From Microbacterium sorbitolivorans (lineage in GTDB: Bacteria > Actinomycetota > Actinomycetes > Actinomycetales > Microbacteriaceae), in contig NZ_KZ848475.1 in the NCBI RefSeq assembly GCF_003327285.1, forward strand, positions 124,001 to 188,000: a stretch of DNA of 64,000 bases, written 5' to 3'. Positions 1-8,893 of the stretch are shown piece by piece. The notes beneath the pieces are model-generated. The model did no database searches. It was not told the DNA's origin and saw nothing but the letters and a program-made list of their open reading frames with translations. The position numbers and the translations under genes are program-made. Position 1 is the first letter of the stretch. Each line of letters starts with the position of its first letter.

Positions 1-269
1 TCGTGGCCTTCGTCATCCTCAAGGAGAGCTTCCTCAAGCAACACGGCGCCGAGGGCCTCGCCGAGCAGCTGCGCCTGTGGGTGGGCCAGCAGATCGGCCC
101 GATCGCCCGCCCGCGCGACGTGTTCATCGTGAGCGAGCTGCCGAAGACCCGATCCGGCAAGATCATGCGCCGCCTGCTGCGCGACGTCGCCGAGGGCCGC
201 GAGGTCGGCGACACCCAGACGCTGGCAGACACCATGGTGATGTCGACCATCGCCAAGCAGGTCAAGTAG
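1..269 (+). CDS. acs: Acetyl-CoA synthetase, C-terminal end (partial)
   Basis: Only the last 88 codons are inside the window; the gene runs in from the left and the reading frame is open from base 3. The end of an AMP-forming acyl/acetyl-CoA synthetase is recognisable from the motif PKTRSGKIMRR (about 40 residues before the stop). Its lysine is the catalytic residue for adenylation and the site that is acetylated in the Acs family. The tail after it matches the usual Acs C-terminus in length. It would make acetyl-CoA from acetate, ATP and CoA in the cytoplasm. A second, complete homologue lies at 23568-25514. The gene ends just before a palindrome shared with ridA on the other strand. Confidence 0.85.
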   Translation, partial: VAFVILKESFLKQHGAEGLAEQLRLWVGQQIGPIARPRDVFIVSELPKTRSGKIMRRLLRDVAEGREVGDTQTLADTMVMSTIAKQVK

Positions 270-287
270 GTCGGCCCCGTTCTACGG

Positions 288-344
288 AAATGAGCCGGTA
301 CTGCGGATCCCCGAGAGGGAATCATCCGCAGTACCGGCTCATTT
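288..344. repeat. Palindromic element, family A (20-bp arms, 17-nt loop), likely bidirectional terminator
   Basis: Perfect 20-bp inverted repeat: left arm 288-307, right arm 325-344, loop 308-324 (17 nt). It sits between the convergent acs and ridA stops, so it could end transcripts from both sides, although no strong U-tract follows. Arm core is ACTGCGGA/TCCGCAGT, and the arm carries TGAGCC. The same core and the same 17-nt loop recur at 27523-27910 and 35026-35088. Confidence 0.8.
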
Positions 345-362
345 GCGCACTTGCGGGCCGCG

Positions 363-830
363 TCACGCGAAGGTGAAGGCGACCTCAACCTCTACGGGGC
401 TGTCGAGCGGCAGCACCGGCACGCCGACGGCGGAGCGGCTGTGCGCGCCGGCCTCGCCGAAGATCTCGCCGAGCAGGTTGCTGGTGCCGTTGATGACGCC
501 GGGCTGGCCGGTGAACGACGGGTCGGAGGCGACGAAGCCCGTCACCTTGAAGACGCCGGTGAGGCGGTCGACGCCGCCGACTGCGGCAGCCGCGGCCGCG
601 ATGGCGTTGAGCGCGCTGATCTTGGCGTAGTCGTGTGCGTCTGCCGCGGGGACGAGGCCGTGGCCGTCGCCGACCTTGCCGGTCGCGGGCAGGGCGCCCG
701 CGACGAAGGGAAGCTGGCCCGACGTCCAGACGATGTCGCCGTGGATCTTCGCGGGGATGTAGCTCGCGACGGGGGCCGCGACCTCGGGGAGCTCGAGGCC
801 GAGCTCGGCAATGCGCTTCGAGATGCTCAT
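363..830 (-). CDS. ridA: RidA family protein (YjgF/YER057c/UK114)
   Basis: 155 residues, the usual length of the larger RidA subfamily that carries an N-terminal extension. Recognisable features are the WTSGQLPF segment after a short helix and the terminal PVEVEVAFTF strand. Family members hydrolyse reactive enamine/imine intermediates from PLP enzymes, but the arginine that marks true RidA deaminases is not obvious here, so the substrate is uncertain. The ATG overlaps the stop of the upstream DUF4177 gene (TAATG), so the two are translationally coupled. It converges on acs across the palindrome at 288-344. Confidence 0.8.
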   Translation of the reverse strand: MSISKRIAELGLELPEVAAPVASYIPAKIHGDIVWTSGQLPFVAGALPATGKVGDGHGLVPAADAHDYAKISALNAIAAAAAAVGGVDRLTGVFKVTGFVASDPSFTGQPGVINGTSNLLGEIFGEAGAHSRSAVGVPVLPLDSPVEVEVAFTFA

Positions 831-1051
831 TACGCGGCCTCGCCCTCGAACTGCTTCGCGGCCTCGGCCGCGTGCGCGAGGCCGGCGTTCTGCTCGCCGC
901 CGCCCGCGGGACGCTTCAGGTAGGCCACGAGGCCGCCCTCGGCGTTCGGCACGACCTGCACGAGCTCCCAGCCCTGCTTGCCCCAGTTGTTCAAGATCGC
1001 CGCCGTGTTGTGAATCATCAGCGGGGTGGTGAGGTATTCCCAGGTGGTCAC
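830..1051 (-). CDS. DUF4177 domain protein
   Basis: 73 residues from a GTG start preceded by GGGAG at suitable spacing. It contains the pattern of the DUF4177 family: TWEYLTTPL at the start and a GWELVQVVP strand followed by a basic LKRP. These are small cytoplasmic proteins of unknown role, often next to ridA in actinobacteria. An upstream in-frame ATG (at 1156) would add 35 residues, but those residues overlap the divergent promoter region and have no family similarity. First gene of a two-gene operon with ridA; transcribed away from the PBP gene. Confidence 0.75.
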   Translation of the reverse strand: MTTWEYLTTPLMIHNTAAILNNWGKQGWELVQVVPNAEGGLVAYLKRPAGGGEQNAGLAHAAEAAKQFEGEAA

Positions 1052-1160
1052 GAGTTCTCCCGTCGGTACTGCGGAACGCAATGCGAAATTGCGAGGTGGA
1101 TCGGCGGATATGCCGGGCGCGCGCGTGGCGCACACAGGGTTTTCCCCTAGCATCAAGCCT

Positions 1161-3851
1161 ATGCCTCATGCGAAAAGGACGTTCGGTGGCGTGCTCGGCG
1201 GGTTGTTAGGACTCGTCGGTCTCAGTGCGATCGCCGGAATTCTCGTGACCGCGACCGTCACCCCGGCCATTGCCGTGTCTGGGTATGCCGCCTCCAGCGC
1301 GATTTCGCTGTTTGACAGCCTGCCGGGCAACCTGCAGATCGACCGCCCCATGGAGCCGACGACGATCTACGCCCAGAAGGGCGATGGCAGCGGCGAGTAC
1401 TACGAGCTCGCGTCGTTCTACGACCAGAACCGCGAGCCCGTCGAGTACAACCAGGTGTCGCAGTACGTCTACGACGCACTGCTCTCCACCGAGGATCCGC
1501 GCTTCTTCGAGCACGGCGGCGTCGACCTGATCGGTACCGGCCGCGCGCTTCTCAGTAACGCGGTCTCCGACGACACGCAGGGTGGTTCGTCGATCAGCCA
1601 GCAGTACGTCAAGGGCGTGCAGCTGCAGGTGTGCGAGCGCACCGCCACCGACGACGAGGAGCTCGCGAAGTGCGCCAGCGCGGCCGCGACGGCCGACGGC
1701 GTCGAGGGCTACCAGCGCAAGCTTCAGGAGATGCGGTACGCCATCACCATCGAGCAGGAGTACTCGAAGGAGCAGATCCTCATCGGGTACCTGAACCTCG
1801 TGAACTTCGGTGGTTCGACCTACGGCATCGAGGCCGCGGCGCAGTACTACTTCGACACGACCGCCAAGGACCTCTCGCTGAGCCAGGCCGCGACCCTGGT
1901 CGGCATCGTCAACAACCCCAACATCCTCCGCCTCGACTACCCCGATAGCGAGACGAACGGTGCCGACAACGGCTACGCCGCGGCAAAGAACCGCCGCGAC
2001 CAGGTGCTCGGCCGCATGCTCGCGGAGGGCACGATCTCGCAGAAGCAGTACGACGAGACGATCGACGAGGCGATCGAGCCGAAGATCACCGAGCGCATCA
2101 AGGGCTGCAGCGCGGCCGGCGGCTCGGCATACTTCTGCCAGTACGTCACGAACACGGTGCTGAACGACACGCGTTACGACGACGCGTTCGGCGAGATCGT
2201 CGACGGCGACAACACCGAGCGCCAGAACATCCTGCGCCGCGGTGGCCTCGAGATCTACACGACGCTCGACAACAGCCTGCAGTACGAGGCACAGCAGGCG
2301 ATGGCGAACAACGCGCCGCAGTACATCGACAACATCCGCTTCGGCGCGACGACGGTGCAGCTCGATAACAAGACGGGCAACATCCTGACGCTCGCGCAGA
2401 ACACCAGGTTCAGCGAGCTCGGCGATAAGACGAAGGGCGAGAGCGCCGTCATCTTCGCCGCCGATCAGACGCACGGCGCCGGTACCGGCTTCTCGGCCGG
2501 TTCGACCTACAAGATCTTCACGATCATCGACTGGCTGAAGAACGGCCGAAGCGTCAACGAGGTGCTCGACGGCCGCGTGGGCCGAACGATGCCGATGACG
2601 TGTAACGGAAGCCCCATCGGGTCGGCGACCCCCACCCGCGGCGATAACTTCGCGGGCAACGGCGGCCTCGTCGGCACGGTGCAGAAGTTCACCGAGCTCT
2701 CGCTCAACTCGGGCTTCTGGGCCATGGCCTCGCAGCTCGACGTCTGCGAGATCCACCAGGTCGCCACCGACATGGGCCTGACGCGCGGCGACGGCGAGCC
2801 CATCGCCTCGTCCGACGACGGCGCCTACAGCATCCTCGGCTCCAAGAACATCGCGCCGATCGACATGGCCGCGATCTACGCCGCCGTCGCAAACGGCGGC
2901 ACGCGCTGCGAGCCGACCGCCATCGTGAGCGCGACCGACGCCGACGGCAACGAGCTGCCGATGCCCGAGAACGAGTGCGCGAACGTGCTCGACGAGAACA
3001 TCGCCAACACGACCGCCTACGACATGCGTTCGGTCATGGAGGGTTCGCAGGGATCCGGTGCCTCGGCCCGCGTCGGCGACGGCATTCAGACCTTCGGTAA
3101 GACCGGTACCCACCAGAACATTCAGAGCTGGATGATTCAGTCGTCGCGCAACGTCACGACGGCGACGTGGGTCGGAAACTTCGATGCCGTCTACGAGTCG
3201 GACCCCGACTACAACGGCGCCCTGCTCTGGCAGTACAGCAAGAACGTCAACGGCGAGAACGGCGACAGCAAGGCCTACCAGGGCGACCTGTTCCAGACGT
3301 ATGCGAACGGTGTCCAGCTGTCGCAGCTGCGCTATTCGCTGTCGAAGGCCAACCAGGCCGCCGCGAACGCGAAGTTCGGCGGCGACAACTTCCCGGATCC
3401 GGATCCGAACCTCATCAAGACGACGAAGCACCCCGTGCCGAGCGTCGCGGGTATGTCGGTCGACCAGGCCACCCAGACGCTGAAAGACAAGGGCTTCACG
3501 GTCTACGTCGACCCCAACAAGGTCAACGGTGATCAGGAGGACGGCCTCGTCGAGAGCACGAGCCCCTCGGGCGAGGCTCCCGCGGGCAGTCTCATCACGC
3601 TGAAGGTCTCGAACGGTAAGGGATCGATCGAGGTTCCGAACATCAAGGGTAAGACCTACCTCGAGGCCAACGATCAGCTCTTCGATGCGGGGCTGCGCGT
3701 GTGGCGCGCCTGTACCGAGAAGGACGATGCGCCCGAAGCGGGCCGCGTCGTGAGAACCGACCCTGCGGCTGGTTCCTACCTCAGCGATGGCGACAGGATC
3801 GACATCTACTACGAGGCCAAGTCGTGCGACGACGACAACAGCGACGACTAG
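1161..3851 (+). CDS. ponA: Bifunctional penicillin-binding protein (class A) with PASTA repeats
   Basis: 896 residues. An N-terminal membrane anchor (residues about 12-38) is followed by a GT51 transglycosylase domain with EDPRFFEHGG near residue 110 and GGSSISQQ near 141. The transpeptidase domain has STYK (SxxK serine) near 447, SLN near 513 and KTGT near 646. Two C-terminal PASTA domains follow (about 757-820 and 822-890). It polymerises and cross-links peptidoglycan outside the membrane. The C-terminus is rich in Asp and Ser. The start chosen gives a short basic N-terminus before the anchor; no good Shine-Dalgarno is visible, so the start is moderately sure. The metallophosphoesterase overlaps its 3' end. 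Confidence 0.93.
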   Translation: MPHAKRTFGGVLGGLLGLVGLSAIAGILVTATVTPAIAVSGYAASSAISLFDSLPGNLQIDRPMEPTTIYAQKGDGSGEYYELASFYDQNREPVEYNQVSQYVYDALLSTEDPRFFEHGGVDLIGTGRALLSNAVSDDTQGGSSISQQYVKGVQLQVCERTATDDEELAKCASAAATADGVEGYQRKLQEMRYAITIEQEYSKEQILIGYLNLVNFGGSTYGIEAAAQYYFDTTAKDLSLSQAATLVGIVNNPNILRLDYPDSETNGADNGYAAAKNRRDQVLGRMLAEGTISQKQYDETIDEAIEPKITERIKGCSAAGGSAYFCQYVTNTVLNDTRYDDAFGEIVDGDNTERQNILRRGGLEIYTTLDNSLQYEAQQAMANNAPQYIDNIRFGATTVQLDNKTGNILTLAQNTRFSELGDKTKGESAVIFAADQTHGAGTGFSAGSTYKIFTIIDWLKNGRSVNEVLDGRVGRTMPMTCNGSPIGSATPTRGDNFAGNGGLVGTVQKFTELSLNSGFWAMASQLDVCEIHQVATDMGLTRGDGEPIASSDDGAYSILGSKNIAPIDMAAIYAAVANGGTRCEPTAIVSATDADGNELPMPENECANVLDENIANTTAYDMRSVMEGSQGSGASARVGDGIQTFGKTGTHQNIQSWMIQSSRNVTTATWVGNFDAVYESDPDYNGALLWQYSKNVNGENGDSKAYQGDLFQTYANGVQLSQLRYSLSKANQAAANAKFGGDNFPDPDPNLIKTTKHPVPSVAGMSVDQATQTLKDKGFTVYVDPNKVNGDQEDGLVESTSPSGEAPAGSLITLKVSNGKGSIEVPNIKGKTYLEANDQLFDAGLRVWRACTEKDDAPEAGRVVRTDPAAGSYLSDGDRIDIYYEAKSCDDDNSDD

Positions 3852-4744
3852 GCCCCGTCGCTACCACCCTCGGGGCGCTCGCGGCCGCTGGTGCCGCGAG
3901 CGCCGTCTGGGGCATCGGCATCGAGCGGCACCTGTACACGGTGCGCCACCACACGGTGCGCGTGCTGGAGCCGGGTGCCGCCCCGGTGCGGATCCTGCAC
4001 ATCAGCGATCTGCACCTCGCGCCCTGGCAGAACCGGCGCCGCGAGTGGGTCAATCACCTGGCCTCGATGCGCCCGGACCTCGTGATCGACACGGGCGACC
4101 ACTTCGGTCACTCCGATTCGCTTCCCGCGATCCGCTCCGCGCTCGCGTCGTTCGAGGGCACGACGGGCGTGTACGTGCACGGATCCAACGACCTGTGGTC
4201 GCCGAAGCCGCGCAACCCGCTTCGCTACTTCCTCGGCCCGTCGAAGACCCCGCACCGCGTGCCGCCGCTCGACACCGCGGGGCTCGATGCCTTCCTCGCG
4301 GGCGAGCTCGGCTGGTCGAACCTCGACAACGCGTCAGACACGATCGAGGTGCGCGGGCACCGGATCCGGTTCATCGGCACCGACGACCCGCACCTGAAGC
4401 TCGACGACTTCGACGCGCTCGATACGTCAATCGCGGCCCAGCCTGCCGCGGATATCACGATCGGTGTGACGCACGCTCCCTATCAGCGCGTGCTCGACGG
4501 CTTCGTGAGCCGCGGATCCGATCTCATCCTCGCCGGGCACACGCACGGCGGCCAGGTGCGCCTGCCGTTCTACGGCGCGCTCGTGTCGAACTGCGACCTA
4601 CCGGTGAAGCAGGCGCGCGGGCTCTCGGAGTGGCGCGGCGTTCCGCTGAACGTGAGCGCCGGCCTCGGCCACTCCATCTACGCCCCCGTGCGGTTCTGCT
4701 GCCGCCCGGAGGTCTCGCTGATCACGCTCGCGCCGCGCGCGTAG
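3824..4744 (+). CDS. Membrane-anchored metallophosphoesterase
   Basis: 306 residues from a GTG that lies inside the last codons of the PBP gene (28-bp overlap), with GAGG eight bases upstream. The N-terminus is a cluster of arginines followed by an Ala/Leu/Gly hydrophobic stretch, which suits a signal anchor. Calcineurin-like metal ligands are present: HISDLH (about 59), DTGDHF (about 88), GSND in place of GNHD (about 120) and GHTHGG (about 237). This is the YkuE-type phosphoesterase that habitually follows ponA in Actinobacteria. The substrate is not known; a cell-envelope role is inferred from the neighbour. Its stop abuts that of the next, convergent gene. Confidence 0.85.
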   Translation: MRRRQQRRLGPVATTLGALAAAGAASAVWGIGIERHLYTVRHHTVRVLEPGAAPVRILHISDLHLAPWQNRRREWVNHLASMRPDLVIDTGDHFGHSDSLPAIRSALASFEGTTGVYVHGSNDLWSPKPRNPLRYFLGPSKTPHRVPPLDTAGLDAFLAGELGWSNLDNASDTIEVRGHRIRFIGTDDPHLKLDDFDALDTSIAAQPAADITIGVTHAPYQRVLDGFVSRGSDLILAGHTHGGQVRLPFYGALVSNCDLPVKQARGLSEWRGVPLNVSAGLGHSIYAPVRFCCRPEVSLITLAPRA

Positions 4745-5347
4745 CTACCGCCCCTCGAGCTCCTCGCGGATGTCGTCGAGGTTAAGGTCGGCCTGCTCAA
4801 GCAGCGCCGCCGTCAGGGCGAAGCGGCGGTTGATGTCGGCACTCGGCGCCTCGTGCTGGGGCTTATAGCGGAAGTCGTGCTCGACCTCGGCCCAGACGTG
4901 CTCGAGCATCGTGCGGATCTGCACCTCGACGGGGATGCCCGCCTCGAAGTCGCCGCCCACGCCGTCGCCACGCGTGTGCGCGACGAACTGCACGCTGCGG
5001 TAGCCGAAGCTCGCATCACTCAGCAGGTCGCCCTTGTCGATGTACGAGTCTTCCTTGACGTCGAAGAGGCGCCGCGTCATCTTCTCGACCTGCGGGATGT
5101 CGCTACGGAAGAACGTCATGATGCGCAGGCCGACCATGTCGAGCACGGGGCGGTCGGGATCCCGGCGCACCTTCTGCTCGAAGGATCCGCGCTTTTTCAC
5201 GCGCGCCTCGACGCGGAAGTCGAGCACGCCCCACTGCCGAAGGTGCGAGGGGATCTCGGTCTCGCACGTCTCGCGCAGGCGGCGGTACTCCACGAGGTTA
5301 CGGTCGTACTCGCGAAGTGCGTCCTTGACCTGCGCCTCGATGTCCAT
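4745..5347 (-). CDS. Small alarmone synthetase, RelA/SpoT synthetase domain only
   Basis: 200 residues containing only the (p)ppGpp synthetase domain. Visible motifs are RVEARVKKRGS (about 45-54, nucleotide binding), DMVGLR (70-75, with the catalytic Asp), GYRS (115-118) and EVQIRT followed by WAEVEHDF (141-159). There is no HD hydrolase, TGS or ACT domain. It would transfer pyrophosphate from ATP to GDP/GTP. Some single-domain relatives are toxins that modify tRNA; no antitoxin-like gene is adjacent here, so a housekeeping SAS is the simpler reading. The stop codons of this gene and the phosphoesterase touch (TAGCTA), leaving no room for a separate terminator. Confidence 0.85.
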   Translation of the reverse strand: MDIEAQVKDALREYDRNLVEYRRLRETCETEIPSHLRQWGVLDFRVEARVKKRGSFEQKVRRDPDRPVLDMVGLRIMTFFRSDIPQVEKMTRRLFDVKEDSYIDKGDLLSDASFGYRSVQFVAHTRGDGVGGDFEAGIPVEVQIRTMLEHVWAEVEHDFRYKPQHEAPSADINRRFALTAALLEQADLNLDDIREELEGR

Positions 5348-5404
5348 GCCTCAAGGTTAGAGCGTCGCCGCGCGGAAGCGCGCGATACCGCGCGCGATTC
5401 GACG

Positions 5405-6163
5405 TCAGAACCCGAGCATGCCGAGGTACCACGCCGACACAGCGGGCCCGGCCACGAGGCCGACCGCCATGCCGAGCAACATCCACGGGCCGAACGGGAT
5501 CGCGCTCTTGCGGGATCCGCCGCGCGCCATCACGACGAGGCCGCCGATGGATCCGAAAACGAACGCGGCGAAGGCGCCGACGACGAGCGCGTCCCAGCCG
5601 ATCCAGCCGAGCGCGAGCCCCACGAGCGCCGCGAGCTTCACGTCGCCCATGCCCATGCCGCGGGGCGCGATGAGCGCGATCGCGAGGTAGAACGCGAAGA
5701 GCGCCGCCGCCGCGATGGCGGCGCGGAGGAGGTCGCCCCACTCCCCCGTCAGGGCCAGGAGGACGCCGACAACGGGGATCGCGGGTAGCACGATCGCGTT
5801 CGGTAGCCGCCGGTGCTCGATGTCGATCGCCGTCAGTACGACCGCGGCGAAGGCGAGCGCGAGGAACGCCGGCAGGTCGAGCTCGGCGCCGCGCCACCAC
5901 GCCGTCAGCGCGAAGAGCGCCGCGGTGCCGAGTTCGACGAGCGGGTATCGCCACGAGATCGGCGCGCGGCACGGCGCGCACCTGCCGCGCAACGCGAGGA
6001 ACGAAACCACGGGCACGTTCTGCCACCACCTGATCCGCGCCCCGCACCGCGGGCACGCGCTCGGCGGCGACACGACCGACTTCCCGCGCGGAACGCGCCA
6101 GATGACGACGTTGGCGAAGGATCCGAGGAGCAGGCCCGCGAGCGCCGCGAGGGCGACGATCAC
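5405..6163 (-). CDS. pilD: Prepilin peptidase / N-methyltransferase
   Basis: 252 residues, polytopic. The cytoplasmic zinc-type cysteines of full-length PilD are present (C37, C40, C62, C65), as are the two aspartates of the GXGD protease family in DIEHRRLP (D113) and GMGDVKL (D173). It removes the leader of type IV prepilins and methylates the new N-terminus in the membrane. GTG start overlaps the stop of the lipoprotein gene (GTGA). Last gene of the pilus operon; its substrates are the prepilins at 11477-12997. Confidence 0.92.
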   Translation of the reverse strand: MIVALAALAGLLLGSFANVVIWRVPRGKSVVSPPSACPRCGARIRWWQNVPVVSFLALRGRCAPCRAPISWRYPLVELGTAALFALTAWWRGAELDLPAFLALAFAAVVLTAIDIEHRRLPNAIVLPAIPVVGVLLALTGEWGDLLRAAIAAAALFAFYLAIALIAPRGMGMGDVKLAALVGLALGWIGWDALVVGAFAAFVFGSIGGLVVMARGGSRKSAIPFGPWMLLGMAVGLVAGPAVSAWYLGMLGF

Positions 6164-6627
6164 GGCATCAGGCCGCAGACCGTCGCGGCGTGCTCGGTGA
6201 TCGCCTCGGAGGCCGCCTGCACGGCCTCCGCGTCGATGCCCGTCGTGTCGAGGCTCTCGAGGTCGTCGCCCGCCTCAACGAGGGCATCGACGAGCGCGGC
6301 GAGCTCGCCCCACGATTCTTGTAGTTCTGCGGGCGCGAGCGCCTGGACCTCGTCGAAAAACGCCGTGACGGTCGCGACGTACTCCTCGTCGCTCGGGTCG
6401 ATGTCGGCGGGGAGGATGCTCTCGCCCGCCTCGCTCGTCGAACGCAGCATGCCGCAGTAGAGGTCTTCGTCGGGCTCGATCTTGTCGGCGTCGCCGGGGC
6501 GGATGGGCGAACCGGCCTCGTCGACGCCGTTGCTCCACCAGCGGTCGATCTCGGGGCCCGCGTCTTCCGCGGTGCACCCCGTCGCGAGGAACACAACGGC
6601 GGCGACCGCGGCGAGCGCCCTACGCAT
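6160..6627 (-). CDS. Pilus-locus lipoprotein of unknown function
   Basis: 155 residues. The first 20 form a lipoprotein signal with lipobox ATGC and a predicted lipidated Cys near residue 18; the rest is acidic and mostly helical, with one further cysteine pair (YCGM and TVCG) that could form a disulfide. No known family recognised. It overlaps pilO by 8 bp and pilD by 4 bp, so it is made with the pilus machinery. By position it could play the part that PilP plays in diderm systems, but I see no sequence similarity and the idea is inference. Confidence 0.7.
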   Translation of the reverse strand: MRRALAAVAAVVFLATGCTAEDAGPEIDRWWSNGVDEAGSPIRPGDADKIEPDEDLYCGMLRSTSEAGESILPADIDPSDEEYVATVTAFFDEVQALAPAELQESWGELAALVDALVEAGDDLESLDTTGIDAEAVQAASEAITEHAATVCGLMP

Positions 6628-7198
6628 CCGGCGTCACCCAGATGGCGCCCGTGATGCTCGCGACGACGTCGCCCTCGAGGTTGCCGTCTTGCTGGCCGTC
6701 GAGAGGCAACACCTCGGCGCCTGTGACGACCATCGCGCGCGCCTCGGTGCGCTGCAGCTGGTCGAGGAAGTTCTGCACGCGGTCGATGCCGCCGCGCACC
6801 GTAAACGACACGGGCAGGCGGTAGGTCGTGCGACCGTCTGCCTCGATCTCTTCGGGAGCGCCGGTCGAGTAGCGCGTGAGGCTCACGCTCTGCTGATCGG
6901 CGTAGCTCTCGAGCAGGTCGCCGAACTCGGCCGTCTGGGGCAGGTTCGGGATCCGCGTGAGGGCCGCGGCGTTCGCCGACTCGTGCCGCGCGCGGTCCGC
7001 TTCCGCCTCCACGAGCACGGCGTTACGGGTCGCGACGGTGTCGTTCTGCGCCTCGACGTCGGCGATCTCGGCGCTCGTATCGGCAATCGCGGCGAGCACG
7101 GGCGAGGCGACGAGCAGCCAGCCGAGGGCCAGGATGACGATGGCCGCGGCGACCCCGCCGAGCATCCACAGGCGGGCCTTATCGCGTTCGATGGTCAT
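6620..7198 (-). CDS. pilO: Type IV pilus inner-platform protein PilO-like
   Basis: 192 residues: one N-terminal transmembrane helix (about 11-37), a coiled-coil stretch rich in Ala/Glu/Asp (about 38-80) and a C-terminal ferredoxin-like alpha/beta domain including VSFTVRGG and FLDQLQR. This is the PilO architecture. It pairs with PilN to hold the PilM ring under the membrane and support pilus assembly. ATG overlaps the pilN stop. Sequence conservation is weak, as usual for this family; assignment rests on topology and gene order pilM-pilN-pilO. Confidence 0.82.
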   Translation of the reverse strand: MTIERDKARLWMLGGVAAAIVILALGWLLVASPVLAAIADTSAEIADVEAQNDTVATRNAVLVEAEADRARHESANAAALTRIPNLPQTAEFGDLLESYADQQSVSLTRYSTGAPEEIEADGRTTYRLPVSFTVRGGIDRVQNFLDQLQRTEARAMVVTGAEVLPLDGQQDGNLEGDVVASITGAIWVTPDA

Positions 7199-7893
7199 TC
7201 GTTCTCTCCCGCATAGCGGCCGGTGCGAGCCTGATCGGTGATGGTCACGCGCAGCGTGAAGGCATTACCGCGCGCGTCGTCAAGGGTGCGCGTCGACACG
7301 ATGTACGGCAGACGCAGGCCCGCGATCTGCTCGAGCTTCTCGCTATAGGCGAGGATCTCGCGCTGGTTGCGGCCCGTTCCGGTGATCTCGATCTGCCCGA
7401 TCGCGACCTCGCCGGATCCGTCGAGCGCGGCGCTCGCGCCGCCCGGCGCGCTCGATTCGGCGCCGTCCGCGCCCGGAACCGAGAACGTGAGGCCCGTGAG
7501 CGTGGATCCGTCGGGCAACGCGTCGCGCAGCGCCCGGGTGATCTCGGCGGGGGCGATATCGTCGGCGAGCAGTTCTTCGAGGCGGCGCTCGACGAGCTGG
7601 GTCTCGTCGAGGATCCCCGCGATCTCGGCATGCGATCTCTGCTCCGCGAGCAGCTCCTGCTGGGTGTCGAGGCGCGAGTCGAGCCTGCCCTCCAGCACCT
7701 GCTGATAGGCGGTGAGGCCGCCGTAGGCGAGGCCGACGACGATCAGCGAGATGATGACGAGCATGATGGATCCGCGGCGGCGGCCGCGCATCGAGCGGCG
7801 ATCCTTCACCCGCTGCGGAAGCAGGTTGACGCGGGGCTGCATCACCGCGAAACCCGCGTTCACGGGTTCGGTGAGGGCATCGTCAAGCGACAT
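7195..7893 (-). CDS. pilN: Type IV pilus assembly protein PilN-like
   Basis: 232 residues. The conserved PilN cytoplasmic motif is present as PRVNLLPQRV (about 20-29), the segment that docks into PilM. One transmembrane helix (about 43-63), a coiled coil and an alpha/beta domain follow. It overlaps pilM by 11 bp; its own ribosome site AAGGAGG lies inside the pilM end. Known role: membrane-spanning partner of PilM and PilO. Confidence 0.85.
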   Translation of the reverse strand: MSLDDALTEPVNAGFAVMQPRVNLLPQRVKDRRSMRGRRRGSIMLVIISLIVVGLAYGGLTAYQQVLEGRLDSRLDTQQELLAEQRSHAEIAGILDETQLVERRLEELLADDIAPAEITRALRDALPDGSTLTGLTFSVPGADGAESSAPGGASAALDGSGEVAIGQIEITGTGRNQREILAYSEKLEQIAGLRLPYIVSTRTLDDARGNAFTLRVTITDQARTGRYAGENE

Positions 7894-8893
7894 TCGCGGC
7901 CTCCTTCGTGAGTCCGACGGCGACGGCCGCGTGCGGCGCGAATAGGCTGCGTTCTGAGTCGAAGCGGCGCTCGGCGAACAGCAGGAGCGGATCGCCGACG
8001 TCGACCGTCAGGTCGAGCGTCGTGGCGAGCGCGGCGCGGATGCCGCCGAGGCTGGATCCGCCGCCGACGATGCGCATGCTGCCAACGCCCGCGCCCGGGT
8101 GGGACGAGCGGAAGTAGTCGAGCGAGCTGCGGATCTCGCTCATGAGCGGGCGCAGCGCGTCGCGGCACACGTCGGCGACGTCGCCGGCGTTGTCGAGGCT
8201 CGCGTGGCGCTTGCGGTCTTCAGCTTCGGCGTGCGAGATGCCGAGGCGCTCGGAGATGGCCGAGGTGATGTCATCACCGCCACGGGCGAGCACGCGCACG
8301 AGCTGCGGGGAGCCGCCGTGTTCGACAACGAGGGTCGTGGTCGAGGCGCCGAGGTCGAGCGTGACGCACGCCGCCGCCGCGACGGGCGCGGGCGGGAGCG
8401 AGCGGAGCGCCGCGAACGCAGCGAAGTCGACCGATTCGACCGCGACGCCCGCCTTCTCCACCGCAGAGACGAGCCCCGCCACGACGTCGGCGGGCATGCC
8501 GACGAGGAGGCCGGTCACCTGGCCCTCCGCGGGCGACGAGGTGGGGGCGAAATCGAGCACGGCGCGCTCGATCGGGATCGGCAGGACGTCGCGCGCGAGG
8601 TGCGGCAGGGCGCCGGCGCGCTCCTTTGGCGAGAGGTGAGGCATGCTGATCTCGCGAACGACCGCCTGCGCGCTCGTCGCGGCGAGCGACGCGCGCCGTC
8701 CGTGGATCCGTGCGCTGCGGAACGCCTGCTTGAGCGCCCTCACGACCGCGTCCTCGTCGTGCACGACGCCCGCGCGCACGGCGCCGCCGGGGAGGGCCTC
8801 GTGCGCGTAGCGCTTGAGGACGCGGTCGCCGCCCCGGGTGGTCTGCACGTCGACGACGCGCACGCCGGAGGATCCGACATCGATGCCGATCAT
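7883..8893 (-). CDS. pilM: Type IV pilus actin-like ATPase PilM
   Basis: 336 residues with the FtsA/actin-like fold signatures: GIDVGSSGVR at residues 3-12 (phosphate 1), LDLGAST in the middle (phosphate 2) and IVGGGSSLGG near the end (adenosine). PilM forms the cytoplasmic ring that binds PilN and couples it to the motor ATPases. ATG is embedded in the stop of the upstream PilX-like gene (ATGA). Confidence 0.92.
   Translation of the reverse strand: MIGIDVGSSGVRVVDVQTTRGGDRVLKRYAHEALPGGAVRAGVVHDEDAVVRALKQAFRSARIHGRRASLAATSAQAVVREISMPHLSPKERAGALPHLARDVLPIPIERAVLDFAPTSSPAEGQVTGLLVGMPADVVAGLVSAVEKAGVAVESVDFAAFAALRSLPPAPVAAAACVTLDLGASTTTLVVEHGGSPQLVRVLARGGDDITSAISERLGISHAEAEDRKRHASLDNAGDVADVCRDALRPLMSEIRSSLDYFRSSHPGAGVGSMRIVGGGSSLGGIRAALATTLDLTVDVGDPLLLFAERRFDSERSLFAPHAAVAVGLTKEAANVA

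Noticed and set aside
1071..1093. Regulatory hairpin CGCAAT/ATTGCG in the gap ahead of the PBP gene
   Set aside because: 6-bp arms only; expected by chance at this rate and no regulator is suggested.
1206..3431. 741-codon open frame on the minus strand opposite the PBP gene
   Set aside because: Arg/Val/Leu/Asp-rich mirror of a high-GC gene; no family motif, and the plus-strand PBP carries all expected motifs.
4745..5347. Toxin-antitoxin pair with toxic SAS
   Set aside because: No small partner gene next to it; motifs agree with ordinary synthetases.
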